From: Christensenella intestinihominis
GTDB lineage: Bacteria > Bacillota > Clostridia > Christensenellales > Christensenellaceae
Direction: 5' to 3'
NCBI RefSeq assembly: GCF_001678845.1
Contig: NZ_MAIQ01000001.1
Span: forward strand, 271,146-335,145
Length of the DNA: 64,000 bases
The position numbers and the translations under genes were made by a program. The notes under the pieces were generated by a model. It did not search any database. It was not told where the DNA came from and saw only the letters and a list, made by a program, of their open reading frames with translations. Shown here piece after piece: positions 1 through 9,035 of this stretch. Numbering within the stretch: the stretch's first letter is position 1; every line of letters begins with the position of its first letter.

Positions 1-684
1 GTCTTTTTTAAGGCTGGCGCTGATTGTCCAGAATTCTTCCGGTTTGAAATTGCGGATTTCATTTTCGCGGTCGACAATCACTTTCACCGCGACGCTCTGT
101 ACCCGCCCGGCGGAAAGCCCTTTCCTTACCTTTTTCCAAAGCAAAGGACTCAATTTATAGCCAACGAGACGGTCAAGAACCCGGCGTGCCTGCTGCGCGT
201 CCACCCGGTCCATATCAATGGAACGCGGATGGCTGATTGCGTTCGTAACCGCGTCCTTGGTAATTTCATTAAATTCAATCCTGCTGACATCTGTCGGGTC
301 CAGTCCCAAAATATTTGCAATATGCCAGGAGATCGCTTCCCCTTCGCGGTCCGGGTCGGTTGCCAGATACACCTTGGAAGACTTTTTTGCTTCGTCTTTC
401 AGGGTCTTGATTAACTGCGCCTTCCCACGAATCGTCGTGTATTCCGGTTCAAAATTATTCTCGACATCCACCCCGATTTTGCTTTTCGGCAAATCGCGCA
501 AATGTCCGTTCGACGCGCGCACCGCGTAGCCCTTACCGAGAAACTTTTCAATTGTTTTCGCTTTTGCCGGGGACTCTACGATCACCAGCTTCTGATTGGA
601 CGCTTTCGTTTTCCCCGTCGTCTTTTTTGCCGTTTTCTTTTTTACGGTAGTTTTCTTTGCAGCCACAGCCGCTTCCTTTGCCAT
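1..684 (-). CDS. topA: DNA topoisomerase I (N-terminal part)
   Basis: Type IA topoisomerase that relaxes negatively supercoiled DNA by cutting and passing one strand. The first 228 codons are present; the gene runs off the left edge. A TOPRIM domain starts near residue 32, with the catalytic Glu37 in [10 protein letters not shown] and the metal-binding DxD (Asp110, Asp112) in [11 protein letters not shown]. The start ATG (682-684) has a GGAGG site 7 bases upstream. Residues 9-28 form an unusual Lys/Thr/Ala-rich tail ahead of the TOPRIM domain; many topoisomerases carry basic repeats at the C-terminus instead. It follows dprA on the same strand after a 66-bp gap. That gap contains a TATAAT on the minus strand but no good -35, so it may be read from the upstream genes. 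Confidence 0.96.
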   Translation of the reverse strand, partial: MAKEAAVAAKKTTVKKKTAKKTTGKTKASNQKLVIVESPAKAKTIEKFLGKGYAVRASNGHLRDLPKSKIGVDVENNFEPEYTTIRGKAQLIKTLKDEAKKSSKVYLATDPDREGEAISWHIANILGLDPTDVSRIEFNEITKDAVTNAISHPRSIDMDRVDAQQARRVLDRLVGYKLSPLLWKKVRKGLSAGRVQSVAVKVIVDRENEIRNFKPEEFWTISASLKKD

Positions 685-750
685 TCGCTTCCTCCAAATA
701 AATCCCTATACTATATTATTATAATCCATTCGAAACATTTGTAATGTAAA

Positions 751-1857
751 CTAACTGTTAATTCTGAATCGGTCGCCCGGAAGCCCCTCTATCAGCCCTT
801 TGAGCTCCATCACGGTAAGAGCCGTATTGACATCCTTTACTGCGATGCCGGTTTCCACCGCAAGCTCCCCTGCCGATAAATTCTCCTTTAAAAGCAGATT
901 ATATATCTGCGCTTCCAATAAATCAAGCTTATTTGTTTCATTTTCGTCTTTTTGCAGCGAGGCATTGCGCTTCATTTGCCATCCCATGCCATTCATGACA
1001 TCAGCCGCATTCCGCACTGCCGGCGCGCCTGAATCCATCAAATAAAGGGGCAGTTTTGCCACCGGGGATTTCAGGTCGCATATCATGGCATAAACTTCCC
1101 GACCCTGGCGCAAGGCATCGTCCACCGTAATCCGCGCCCCGCTCCGCTCGCCGCCTTCTCCCGCAATAAGCACGCTGGAAAGTCCGGACACAATCCGGTT
1201 GCGCTGCGGAAAAAATTGCGGCTTCGGTTCCGTGCCGGGCAAAAATTCCGAAATGACGGCGCCCCGCTCCAAAATACGTTCGTACAAGATACGGTTTTCA
1301 GGCGGATATATCACATCGGCTCCGCAGCCGAGAACAGCGGCTGTGACCCCGTTTGCTTCCAGCGCGCCCGTATGCGCGGCCGTATCGATCCCGCGCGCCA
1401 TACCGGAAACAATTACCACGCCTTCCCCCGCCAAGCCTCCGGCAATGGAACGGGCAGTTGAAAAGCCATTTTTAGTCGGTTTCCTTGAGCCGACGATAGC
1501 ACAGGACATTTCATCAAAGCAGGGCAAATTACCCTTATAAAACAAAACCGGGGGCGGATTTTCGATTTCAGCCAGGATTTGGGGATAATTTTGGTTCAAG
1601 CGGGTCAAAATGCGAATCCCCTTTTTCGAGCAAACCTCCAGGAGCCCGTCTATATAGGCTTCGTTTGCACTCGTACAAAGAGCGGCTCCCTGCCGGGCGG
1701 TAACAGTTTTGACACGCTCCGGTATGGAACTGCATTCATGGAACGCCCGCTCAAGGTCTGTAAACACATTCAAGGTATCATAGAAGCGAACCGGCCCGAT
1801 TCCGTCGACGGAGGAAAGCCACAGCCAATACCGTTCTTCCTGCGTAATTTCAGTCAT
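751..1857 (-). CDS. dprA: DNA-processing protein DprA (Smf)
   Basis: DprA binds incoming single-stranded DNA and loads RecA during natural transformation. The 368-residue protein has an N-terminal helix-hairpin-helix-like segment (VDGIGP near residue 17), the Rossmann-like DprA core starting near AIVGSRKPT (about residue 117) with SGMARGID and the PQRNRIVSGLS signature, and a C-terminal winged-helix segment of about 65 residues. I chose the ATG at 1855-1857, which has a GGGGG ribosome binding site; the open frame extends further upstream inside comM. It overlaps the end of comM by 8 bp, so the two are translationally coupled. With comM and a recombination gene set nearby this could mean competence, but many non-transformable bacteria keep dprA. 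Confidence 0.95.
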   Translation of the reverse strand: MTEITQEERYWLWLSSVDGIGPVRFYDTLNVFTDLERAFHECSSIPERVKTVTARQGAALCTSANEAYIDGLLEVCSKKGIRILTRLNQNYPQILAEIENPPPVLFYKGNLPCFDEMSCAIVGSRKPTKNGFSTARSIAGGLAGEGVVIVSGMARGIDTAAHTGALEANGVTAAVLGCGADVIYPPENRILYERILERGAVISEFLPGTEPKPQFFPQRNRIVSGLSSVLIAGEGGERSGARITVDDALRQGREVYAMICDLKSPVAKLPLYLMDSGAPAVRNAADVMNGMGWQMKRNASLQKDENETNKLDLLEAQIYNLLLKENLSAGELAVETGIAVKDVNTALTVMELKGLIEGLPGDRFRINS

Positions 1858-3397
1858 AGGCGTTCCCCCAATATTTCCTGTCAAGCGTACGATATTGAAT
1901 CGCCTCCGCGATATGCGCCGCCTGGACGGCGTCGCTTGCCTCGAGATCGGCAATCGTACGGGCTGTCAGCATCACGCGCGTATAGGAACGCGCGCTTAGG
2001 TTCAATTTCTCATACGCGCTTCGGAGAAGCGTTTCGGCCTGCGGTTCAATTGCGCAGAAGCTTTCCAATTGTGCCGAGGAAAGCTGTGCATTGCAGAATT
2101 TCCCGATTCCGCGATACCGCCGGACCTGGATATCACGCGCCGCATTGATCCGCTTGCGCACCTCGGCGGACGACTCCTGTTTTTCCCCGCTGCGCATATC
2201 GTCGTAACGAACCTTTCCCACCTCAACATGCAAGTCGATCCTGTCGAGAAGCGGTCCTGATATTTTAGACAAATACCGTGCAATCTGGTTCGGGCTGCAC
2301 CTGCATTCTGCATCCCCGGAACCGAAATTCCCGCAGGGGCATGGATTCATGGAGGCAACAAACATAAAATCAGCCGGATAAATTACCTTTGCATTGGCCC
2401 GGGAAATTGAAATAATTCCATCTTCGAGCGGCTGGCGCAGCGCTTCCAGAATCGGCCGGCCAAACTCGGGAAGTTCGTCGAAATAAAGCACTCCCCTGTG
2501 GGCAAGGCTGATTTCCCCGGGACGGCTTTTACTTCCGCCGCCCGTTACGGCAACCGCAGATGATGTGTGGTGCGGACTGCGAAACGGGCGCGTGCTTACG
2601 ATTTCCTGATTCCGGTTGCGCAGTTCTCCGGCAATGGAATGTATTTTCGTGACCTCGAGGGCCTCTTCAAACGTAAAATCAGGGAGAATACCGGGCAACG
2701 CTTTGGCCAGCATGCTCTTTCCCGCCCCCGGCGGCCCGATCAGCAGGATATTATGCCCGCCTGCCGCCGCAATTTCCATTGCGCGTTTGGCCTTTTCCTG
2801 TCCCCTGATATCGCAAAAATCAACGTCCGCCCGGCCGGAATTTTTGGGCGGATTCCATTCGGATGGCGGAAAAAGCTCCGGTTTTTCCTGCTTATTCAAA
2901 ATTGCCGCAAGCTCTGATAAGCGCCGGATAGGCAAAATCCGGACATCGTTGATATAGCTGGCTTCCTGTGCATTTTCCTGTGGCACTACCATCAGGTTGA
3001 AGCCGCGCTGCCTTGCTTCAATTACCATCGGCAGGATTCCGTTCACCGGACGGACGTCTCCGTTCAATGACAGTTCGCCGAATATCACCATATATTTGAG
3101 CAAATCAGGCAACACCTGGTCGCTTGCCGCCAGCAAGCCAACGGCAATCGCAAGGTCATAGACCGGGCCTTCCTTTTTCAGGTCGGCCGGGGCCAGGTTT
3201 ACCGTAATCCGTTTTGCAGGATACTCAAAACCGGAATTTTTGATAGCGGAACGAACCCGTTCCTTGGACTCCTTGACCGCCGTATCCGGAAGGCCTACAA
3301 GCTCATACGCCGGAAGCCCATTATATACATCGGTTTCCACCAGGACCGGATAACCGTCAAGCCCGGTAAGACCGAAGCTCAGTACCTTTGCGAGCAA
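1850..3397 (-). CDS. comM: YifB/ComM-family Mg-chelatase-like AAA+ ATPase
   Basis: ComM/YifB is an AAA+ motor; in Vibrio and Haemophilus it helps branch migration of transforming DNA. The 515-residue protein shows a Lon-protease-like N-terminal domain (residues 1-165), Walker A GPPGAGKS at 221-228, Walker B LYFDE at 304-308, a cysteine cluster CPCG...CRC (Cys353, 355, 365, 367), and the C-terminal Mg-chelatase domain. The start is TTG at 3395-3397 after a GGGGG-type site, giving the family-typical beginning LAKVLSFGLTGLDG. It overlaps dprA downstream and sits 19 bp after the glycosyltransferase gene. Length and order of motifs are normal. Confidence 0.94.
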   Translation of the reverse strand: MLAKVLSFGLTGLDGYPVLVETDVYNGLPAYELVGLPDTAVKESKERVRSAIKNSGFEYPAKRITVNLAPADLKKEGPVYDLAIAVGLLAASDQVLPDLLKYMVIFGELSLNGDVRPVNGILPMVIEARQRGFNLMVVPQENAQEASYINDVRILPIRRLSELAAILNKQEKPELFPPSEWNPPKNSGRADVDFCDIRGQEKAKRAMEIAAAGGHNILLIGPPGAGKSMLAKALPGILPDFTFEEALEVTKIHSIAGELRNRNQEIVSTRPFRSPHHTSSAVAVTGGGSKSRPGEISLAHRGVLYFDELPEFGRPILEALRQPLEDGIISISRANAKVIYPADFMFVASMNPCPCGNFGSGDAECRCSPNQIARYLSKISGPLLDRIDLHVEVGKVRYDDMRSGEKQESSAEVRKRINAARDIQVRRYRGIGKFCNAQLSSAQLESFCAIEPQAETLLRSAYEKLNLSARSYTRVMLTARTIADLEASDAVQAAHIAEAIQYRTLDRKYWGNAYD

Positions 3398-3416
3398 TCC
3401 CCAGTTCCCCCTTTAT

Positions 3417-6400
3417 TTAGCCATAGAACGGCCATGACGGCAGCCAGCGCAGGGCTGTCACATAATTTGTATCAAATGGAATACCTGTGATGACAGGATA
3501 GAACACGGCGAACATCACGCCGCATGCAATTACAAATCCCCACATGAATTGCTTTCCATACTTAAAATCTTTTTCAATATTCCGCAACCAGTAGACAATT
3601 AAAATAATAAGGAATGGTACGGTAGCGAAATAATGGTAAATAAACACCTCGCGCGTAACAAACCACCACGGTACAAATTGCGACAGGGCGGCGATTGCGG
3701 TAAAGGTCACGCCATGATGCCTGTGCTTGCCGCGGGCGGAATCAATTATGAGCCAGACGCACGCAACCACCCCGGCCCACCAGATAAGCGGATTCCCCAT
3801 TGTGGAAAGCGTAGAGGTGGTATGATTGAGGTCGTTATGCCCGTTGAAAAACAAAACCGGGCGCACATCCACCGGCCAGCTATACCACATCGAAGAGAAC
3901 GGATGCACATGATCCGGGTTGAGCGTTGAATGGTAGTTGAGCATATAGAACTGGTTCCCGATAATGCTATGATGCTCCTTTAAATCCCCGGGCACGATAA
4001 ACTGATAGGCTTCCCCCTGCGTAACGATTGTGTACGGATAATAGGACGCCACATAAATGACCGCGGGTACGACAATAAAGAAGAGCACGCACCAGCACAG
4101 GATGAGCGCGACATTTGTCTTGTATTTTTGAACGATTGAGCGGTAAAGCGCCGTCCCGCCCGCATCGGAGGCCTCTCCCGTTTCGTGGGCAAGCAGTTTT
4201 TCTTTGGCGAACCGGTATTCCTGATACCTTTTGTAAAGCGTCATGAAAAAGATTACGGCGAGCCCCGCCCCTGCATAAATACACAGCCACTTGGTCGCTG
4301 CCCCGATGCCGAAAAACAGCCCGCTCAGCGCCAATGGAACAAGCGTTTTGGATATTTTCTGCCGGTTGAAATTGCTCTGTGTGAACTGGTACATAAACAA
4401 ATACATGAGCATGATCCATAAGATGCTGTAGCTGTCGATTGTGCCAATCCGCGTTTGTGCAAAATGCATAAAATCGACGGCGAACAAAATCGTTGCAATC
4501 GCGGCATACTTGCTCTTCTTAAAGAGCATTTTTGCAAATATGTAAAGCACCGGAAGCATCAGCACGCCCGTAAGCGTTCCCATAAACCGCCAACCGAACG
4601 GATTCATGCCGAAAAGCTGTATCCCGCAGGCAAGAATCAGCTTGCCGAGCGGCGGATGTGTAATTTCGTAGGGCTCGATCCCGTGAATATTTTCATAGGC
4701 AGTCCTGACGTGATATATTTCATCGAAATAGAAATCCGTCATATAGGTGGATTCCTCTGGAACAAGGGCCTGTTCATCGAAAAGCACCTGCGTCGAAGCA
4801 GGAGCGACGCTTTGCGGCTCAATTAAGGCTCCCTGCGCGTCCTTGAACGCGACCTCGAGGACCGGCAGTGAACCGGAAAGGGGTTCTATCTTGATATATT
4901 TGGCATCGACATCCGTAGTATAAATCTGCCATTTATACATATTGGCAAATTTATGTTCAATTTCCGAAACCGTGGTTCCACTTTTTTCAAGCGCAATGGG
5001 CGAATAGGATACGCCGTCTTCAGAATACAAAAACCTGAAATTTCCTTCCCCATACCCGGCATAATATTCTACTGTGGAAATTTGTTCTTCCCCCGGAAGC
5101 TCTACAATGACGGATTCGTTTTCAAGCTGTACCGGGGTTTCCGGGATTTGAAACGCCCCAAGGTTGGTAAACGCAACCACGGCATATATTGCAGAAATAA
5201 CAAGCATGAAAAGTCCGTCTTTTTTATTTAAGGTCTTTTTCTCTTGGAAATTCTCAAGGCGAAGCTGGGCCGGAGGCTTTTCATACGTTTCCCCTGCGGC
5301 AGGCTCCCCGGCCGTCTCTATACCGGAGGGGCCAGAATCCTCCGCCTTCTCACGCACCGGGCCCAGGGCGAGACACGTAATTACATATCCCGTATAAATA
5401 AAAACTGCAAGGCTTACCGCCGACACGCTTACCGTCCATGCAACGGGAATCAGCACCTGGTAATAATACAGAGACAGCGCCTGATTTAAAAGCAACACTA
5501 TGGACACGAGCACCGTCGGCCATATGAGGCGTTTGTCTTTCATAAACAGGAATGCAAAGAGCAGCAGTATGGGAACCGGATATAAATACCGGTCATGCAT
5601 TCCGTGTCCTAGCGCGAAAACCCCCATGATGATAAACGCCGCCAGCGCGAACAGGAATTCCTTTTTCGGACTTTTGAGGAACAGGAACAGCGAATAGGCG
5701 CACACAAGCGCAATCAGGATAAAGCCCCATACGTTTGCGGGCAGGCCCAGGAATATCACATTGCTTACCGGAACAAAATTCTGGCCCAGCATCGCGAACA
5801 GGTTAAAGGCGTTGAGGGACGCCTGGTCGTACTGTCCGACCGTACTTAAGAACTGTTTAACAAGCCAAAGGGGTTCCTGGCTCCCCGCAAACGGCAGCGG
5901 AATCAGGAAGAAGAGCCCCACCATTACACCAATGGAAATAAGGAGGTTCAGGACATCTTTTTTCCGGTTTTCAGATACGATGACATTTCGTATTAAAACA
6001 AACGCAAGGATTGGAAAAATCATAATCGCCTGGGGTTTCAATAAGAATGCAACTATAAACGCAACCGAAGCCCAGATTGGCCGGTTTTTCACTAAAAGGT
6101 AGATTACAAGCACCATCATCAGCGTAATGATGATATCGACCTGCCCCCAGATGGCGGAGTTGAAAATAACGGCCGGGTTAAACAATACCAGCGCGGAAAG
6201 AAGCAGTGCAACATTGGGGCGGAATTTCTCCTGCGCCAAGCGGTATACAATATAGGCCGCAAGAATATCGCAAATGATTGCCGGAAGATGGATCATCAGG
6301 GCAAAGGCCGGCCCGCCAAGATTCATGGAAAACGTATTTTGCAGGAAACCAAAGAAGTACAGCACATAGATGTAAACCGGCGGATAATCCGCAAAGAAGC

Positions 6401-6674
6401 CGCCGGTATAGAAATTATCGAGCCCGCCGGTATAAGAATAATTCGCCCACGCTTTAAAACAATCGAGGTCGGTTTTGTATCCCGGCATATTGTATGCGAG
6501 CGCAAGCCTTATTACAATGGCAGCCAGCACAAATACGATAAACAGCGTATCCGCCGGAACCTGTTTTTGAAAGGGATTTCTTTTTTTCCTGCCATAATAT
6601 AAATAGGCGATCGCAAATAAAAAAATGATGCCCAGAACAGTGAACCATACGATCAATTCATTTTGTGCTTCCAT
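3417..6674 (-). CDS. Tandem GT-C membrane glycosyltransferase (PMT/GT39-type C-terminal half)
   Basis: A 1085-residue polytopic membrane protein with two glycosyltransferase-C-like halves. Residues 10-440 form the first, with an Asp-rich first loop (TDLDCFKAWANY near 68) and many membrane spans. A charged, Pro-rich linker (440-485) and one span lead to an extracellular segment (about 512-620) that resembles a discoidin/F5-8C beta-sandwich. The second half (645-1085) looks like a protein-O-mannosyltransferase, with the DE pair Asp651-Glu652 in FDEIYH and ITHPPLGK. Such enzymes move a sugar from a polyprenyl-phosphate donor to proteins or wall polymers outside the membrane; the acceptor here is unknown. 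The ATG start is 13 bp downstream of yraN. I infer glycosyltransferase activity from the second half; the first half could be a second transferase or a binding module. Confidence 0.85.
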   Translation of the reverse strand: MEAQNELIVWFTVLGIIFLFAIAYLYYGRKKRNPFQKQVPADTLFIVFVLAAIVIRLALAYNMPGYKTDLDCFKAWANYSYTGGLDNFYTGGFFADYPPVYIYVLYFFGFLQNTFSMNLGGPAFALMIHLPAIICDILAAYIVYRLAQEKFRPNVALLLSALVLFNPAVIFNSAIWGQVDIIITLMMVLVIYLLVKNRPIWASVAFIVAFLLKPQAIMIFPILAFVLIRNVIVSENRKKDVLNLLISIGVMVGLFFLIPLPFAGSQEPLWLVKQFLSTVGQYDQASLNAFNLFAMLGQNFVPVSNVIFLGLPANVWGFILIALVCAYSLFLFLKSPKKEFLFALAAFIIMGVFALGHGMHDRYLYPVPILLLFAFLFMKDKRLIWPTVLVSIVLLLNQALSLYYYQVLIPVAWTVSVSAVSLAVFIYTGYVITCLALGPVREKAEDSGPSGIETAGEPAAGETYEKPPAQLRLENFQEKKTLNKKDGLFMLVISAIYAVVAFTNLGAFQIPETPVQLENESVIVELPGEEQISTVEYYAGYGEGNFRFLYSEDGVSYSPIALEKSGTTVSEIEHKFANMYKWQIYTTDVDAKYIKIEPLSGSLPVLEVAFKDAQGALIEPQSVAPASTQVLFDEQALVPEESTYMTDFYFDEIYHVRTAYENIHGIEPYEITHPPLGKLILACGIQLFGMNPFGWRFMGTLTGVLMLPVLYIFAKMLFKKSKYAAIATILFAVDFMHFAQTRIGTIDSYSILWIMLMYLFMYQFTQSNFNRQKISKTLVPLALSGLFFGIGAATKWLCIYAGAGLAVIFFMTLYKRYQEYRFAKEKLLAHETGEASDAGGTALYRSIVQKYKTNVALILCWCVLFFIVVPAVIYVASYYPYTIVTQGEAYQFIVPGDLKEHHSIIGNQFYMLNYHSTLNPDHVHPFSSMWYSWPVDVRPVLFFNGHNDLNHTTSTLSTMGNPLIWWAGVVACVWLIIDSARGKHRHHGVTFTAIAALSQFVPWWFVTREVFIYHYFATVPFLIILIVYWLRNIEKDFKYGKQFMWGFVIACGVMFAVFYPVITGIPFDTNYVTALRWLPSWPFYG

Positions 6675-6687
6675 AAACTACCACCAT

Positions 6688-7047
6688 TTAAAGAATTCCA
6701 AATGCATTCTCAATGTAATTGAGACGGTTTCCTTCCCTCGGATAGACCTCCGCCACATCAAAGCGGGCGTTGTTGTCATAAAGCATGCGCTGCGCGATGA
6801 AACGCTGTGCGGTTTGGATCAGCATTTGCTGCTTGCGATACCCGACCGCCTCCGCCGCCGTTCCGAAGTTCGTGTTGGAACGCGCCTTCACCTCAATGAA
6901 TGCAATTGTATCACCATCGAGCGCGATAAGGTCTATTTCGCCTTTACCGGAACGATAGTTTCGGGCAAGCAGCTTCATTCCCCTTCGAAGGATATATTGG
7001 CAAACCGTATCTTCCCCGGCTTTTCCAAGCCGCATTGCATCAGTCAT
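6688..7047 (-). CDS. yraN: YraN/UPF0102 family nuclease-fold protein
   Basis: Small protein of the UPF0102 family, which has a PD-(D/E)xK nuclease fold; its cellular role is not settled. Residues Glu37, Asp39 (GEIDLIA) and Glu52-x-Lys54 (IEVKAR) match the expected catalytic core. The length of 119 residues is normal. The start ATG overlaps the 3' end of rnhB by 8 bp. The rnhB-yraN pair near rplS-rbgA is a widespread arrangement in Firmicutes, which supports the call. Confidence 0.93.
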   Translation of the reverse strand: MTDAMRLGKAGEDTVCQYILRRGMKLLARNYRSGKGEIDLIALDGDTIAFIEVKARSNTNFGTAAEAVGYRKQQMLIQTAQRFIAQRMLYDNNARFDVAEVYPREGNRLNYIENAFGIL

Positions 7048-7675
7048 TTTGAAGCAGCTTCCTTAAAAACGTTTTTCTGTGGATATCCAGAATGCCATAC
7101 GTACGAATCGCATCGTAATGCGCTTTTGTCCCATAGCCCTTATGCTTCGCAAAAAGATATTCCGGATATTGCCTGTCATACTCCTGCATAATGCGGTCCC
7201 GCGTCACTTTGGCAACAATGGATGCGGCCGCAATCGTATAAACCCTGGCGTCCCCTTTTATAAGCGGCGTATATGGAATATCCGTTTCTATATCCATTGC
7301 ATCCGTATACACATGATGCGGGCGCACTTTAAGGCTGGAAAGCGCGCCTTCAAAAGCCTTGCGCGCGGCATTCAAAATATTGATCTCATCGATCGTGTGA
7401 TTATCCACGATGCTGACCGAATAATCCACAGCCTTTTTTAATATTATATCATATAATGCTTCCCTGCGCTTCTCGGAAACTTTTTTTGAATCGTCGATTC
7501 CCAGAATCAGGTCGTCGGGCGGCATAATGACACACGCTGCAACAACAGGGCCCGCAAGCGGTCCCCTGCCGGCTTCGTCGATTCCGGCAACCATATCTCC
7601 CGTTTCCCAGTGCGACCGTTCATAGGAGGTCATGATTTGCAGCTTTTCCCGCCATGCATCTTCCCGTTTTCCCAT
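7040..7675 (-). CDS. rnhB: Ribonuclease HII
   Basis: RNase HII removes RNA from RNA/DNA hybrids and misincorporated ribonucleotides. The 211-residue protein has the signature GIDEAGRGPLAGP, with acidic metal ligands Asp33 and Glu34 and a third at Asp125 (YTDAMD). It has a short N-terminal extension of about 27 residues before the catalytic core, shorter than in B. subtilis RNase HII. It lies 2 bp downstream of rbgA and overlaps yraN, as expected for the rplS-rbgA-rnhB-yraN order. Confidence 0.96.
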   Translation of the reverse strand: MGKREDAWREKLQIMTSYERSHWETGDMVAGIDEAGRGPLAGPVVAACVIMPPDDLILGIDDSKKVSEKRREALYDIILKKAVDYSVSIVDNHTIDEINILNAARKAFEGALSSLKVRPHHVYTDAMDIETDIPYTPLIKGDARVYTIAAASIVAKVTRDRIMQEYDRQYPEYLFAKHKGYGTKAHYDAIRTYGILDIHRKTFLRKLLQND

Positions 7676-7677
7676 AA

Positions 7678-8517
7678 TTACCCCGGCTTTTCCAGGGAAA
7701 GCCTGCCAAGCTTTCCATTTTTAAATTCATCGAGCAGCGTTTTCGCTCCCCGCTCCGTATCGTATATGCCGCCCTTTAAAAGAAACCCCCTTGAACGGCA
7801 GATATCTTCCAGCAGTTCAAAGTCATTTTTATCCAGGTCGTCAAGACGGTAGCGTTCCCGCAGGAGTGCGGGCGCGGTGCATTTCAAAAGACCGATCAGG
7901 TAGTACGCCAAAGCCTCTTCGTCGAGGATATCGAGCTTTACGCTGCCAATAAGCGCAACAACGGCCCCTGTCTTTTCATCCTGGAATTTTGGCCACAAAA
8001 GTCCAGGAGTGTCCATGATTTCGAGGTGATCGTCAATTTTTACCCATTGAAGAGCCTTGGTCACACCCGGGCGGTTCCCCTCTTTCAGTTTTTTTTCACC
8101 GGAAAGGCGGTTTAAAATTGCGGATTTCCCAACATTTGGAATTCCGACAATTGCACAGCGCAGCGTTTTATTCATTCCCCGTTCGCGGTAACGCTGCAAA
8201 AGAGGAGCCGCACAATCGACAATCTGTTTTTTTAAACGCTCCACATTTCCATGTGCTGCGGAAAAGGAAACGGCGCGGATATCCTTCTCTCCAAAATAAC
8301 GCAGCCAGCCTGCCGTGATATTTTCATCTGCCAAATCGGCCTTATTCAGGATATAGAACCGCATTTTTTGAGAAAGAAGGTCATCGAAATCAGGATTGAG
8401 GGAGCTTTCCGGCGCGCGCGCGTCAAGGACTTCGATCACAAGGTCCACGGTTTTCAGCTTTTCTTTCAATTGCCTGCGGGCTTTTGTCATATGCCCCGGG
8501 TACCATTGAATATCCAC
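7678..8517 (-). CDS. rbgA: Ribosome biogenesis GTPase RbgA (YlqF)
   Basis: RbgA is needed for late assembly of the 50S subunit. The 279-residue protein is a circularly permuted GTPase: the G4 motif NKAD (58-61) comes before G1 GIPNVGKS (125-132) and G3 DTPG (169-172), and a C-terminal RNA-binding helical domain follows. The start codon is GTG (8515-8517) with AAGGAG about 9 bases upstream. A strong intrinsic terminator lies between rplS and this gene, 34 bp ahead of the start, with no clear promoter in between, so expression probably depends on read-through. Confidence 0.95.
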   Translation of the reverse strand: MDIQWYPGHMTKARRQLKEKLKTVDLVIEVLDARAPESSLNPDFDDLLSQKMRFYILNKADLADENITAGWLRYFGEKDIRAVSFSAAHGNVERLKKQIVDCAAPLLQRYRERGMNKTLRCAIVGIPNVGKSAILNRLSGEKKLKEGNRPGVTKALQWVKIDDHLEIMDTPGLLWPKFQDEKTGAVVALIGSVKLDILDEEALAYYLIGLLKCTAPALLRERYRLDDLDKNDFELLEDICRSRGFLLKGGIYDTERGAKTLLDEFKNGKLGRLSLEKPG

Positions 8518-8550
8518 TTTTTCCTGCTCCTTCCCCTATACATGACCCAT

Positions 8551-8580
8551 AATAAAAAATAAGGGGGCATAAGCCCCCCG
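8551..8580 (-). terminator. Intrinsic terminator after rplS
   Basis: On the minus strand the arms GGGGGC/GCCCCC (8563-8568 with 8573-8578) form a six-pair GC hairpin with a 4-base loop, followed by TTATTTTTTATT. This is a textbook Rho-independent terminator for the rplS end of the operon. It sits in front of rbgA on the same strand. Confidence 0.88.
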
Positions 8581-8585
8581 CATTT

Positions 8586-8927
8586 TTAAGCTTCTTTGAT
8601 CTTTGCCGCCTTACCGACTCTGTCGCGCAGATAAAATAGCTTTGCCCTGCGCACACGTCCGTGGCGAAGCACTTCGATTTTGTCCACACGGGGCGAATGG
8701 ATCGGGAATGTTCTTTCCACCCCAATGCCATAAGATACGCGGCGGACGGTAATCGTCTCGGAAAGACCGCCGCCTTTCTTCGCAATCAGGTATCCCTCGA
8801 ATGCCTGCAATCTTTCTCTCGTGCCCTCGACAACCTTTACATACACCTTAACGGTGTCGCCCACCTTCATCGCCGGCAGGTCTGCTTTCAGCTGTTCGGC
8901 TTCCACTGCTCTAATAATATCGTTCAT
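8586..8927 (-). CDS. rplS: Ribosomal protein bL19
   Basis: Large-subunit protein L19, located at the 30S-50S interface. The 113-residue protein shows the family-typical [14 protein letters not shown] and [12 protein letters not shown] stretches and the basic [11 protein letters not shown] near the C-terminus. Length is normal. It is last in the rpsP-khpA-rimM-trmD-rplS series but also has its own promoter and leader in the 104-bp gap after trmD, and a terminator follows directly. Confidence 0.98.
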   Translation of the reverse strand: MNDIIRAVEAEQLKADLPAMKVGDTVKVYVKVVEGTRERLQAFEGYLIAKKGGGLSETITVRRVSYGIGVERTFPIHSPRVDKIEVLRHGRVRRAKLFYLRDRVGKAAKIKEA

Positions 8928-8940
8928 TTGAATTTCCTCC

Positions 8941-8992
8941 TTCCCCTACAGACGTTCTTACCCGCATATTCGGGCAGCGGACCATCCTAATT
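8941..8992 (-). ncRNA. Candidate L19 (rplS) leader RNA
   Basis: The 5' untranslated region of rplS contains the pairing CCGC (near 8979) with GCGGGTAAGAACG (near 8951-8963), and ends just before the GGAGG of rplS. This matches, from memory, the Firmicutes L19 leader, an RNA bound by L19 to repress its own synthesis. The call rests on recognising the GCGGGTAAGAACGTC segment; a covariance-model search would settle it. Confidence 0.6.
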
Positions 8993-9006
8993 CAAAAAAC
9001 ACTAAA

Positions 9007-9035
9007 ATTTTATCACAACTTGACCGGAAGATCAA
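9007..9035 (-). promoter_or_regulatory. Promoter for rplS
   Basis: Minus strand TTGATC (9030-9035), 17-bp spacer, TAAAAT (9007-9012). The -35 overlaps the stop codon of trmD and sits in one arm of an inverted repeat (AACTTGA/TCAAGTT, about 9016-9037) that could also act as a weak end hairpin for trmD. Confidence 0.7.
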
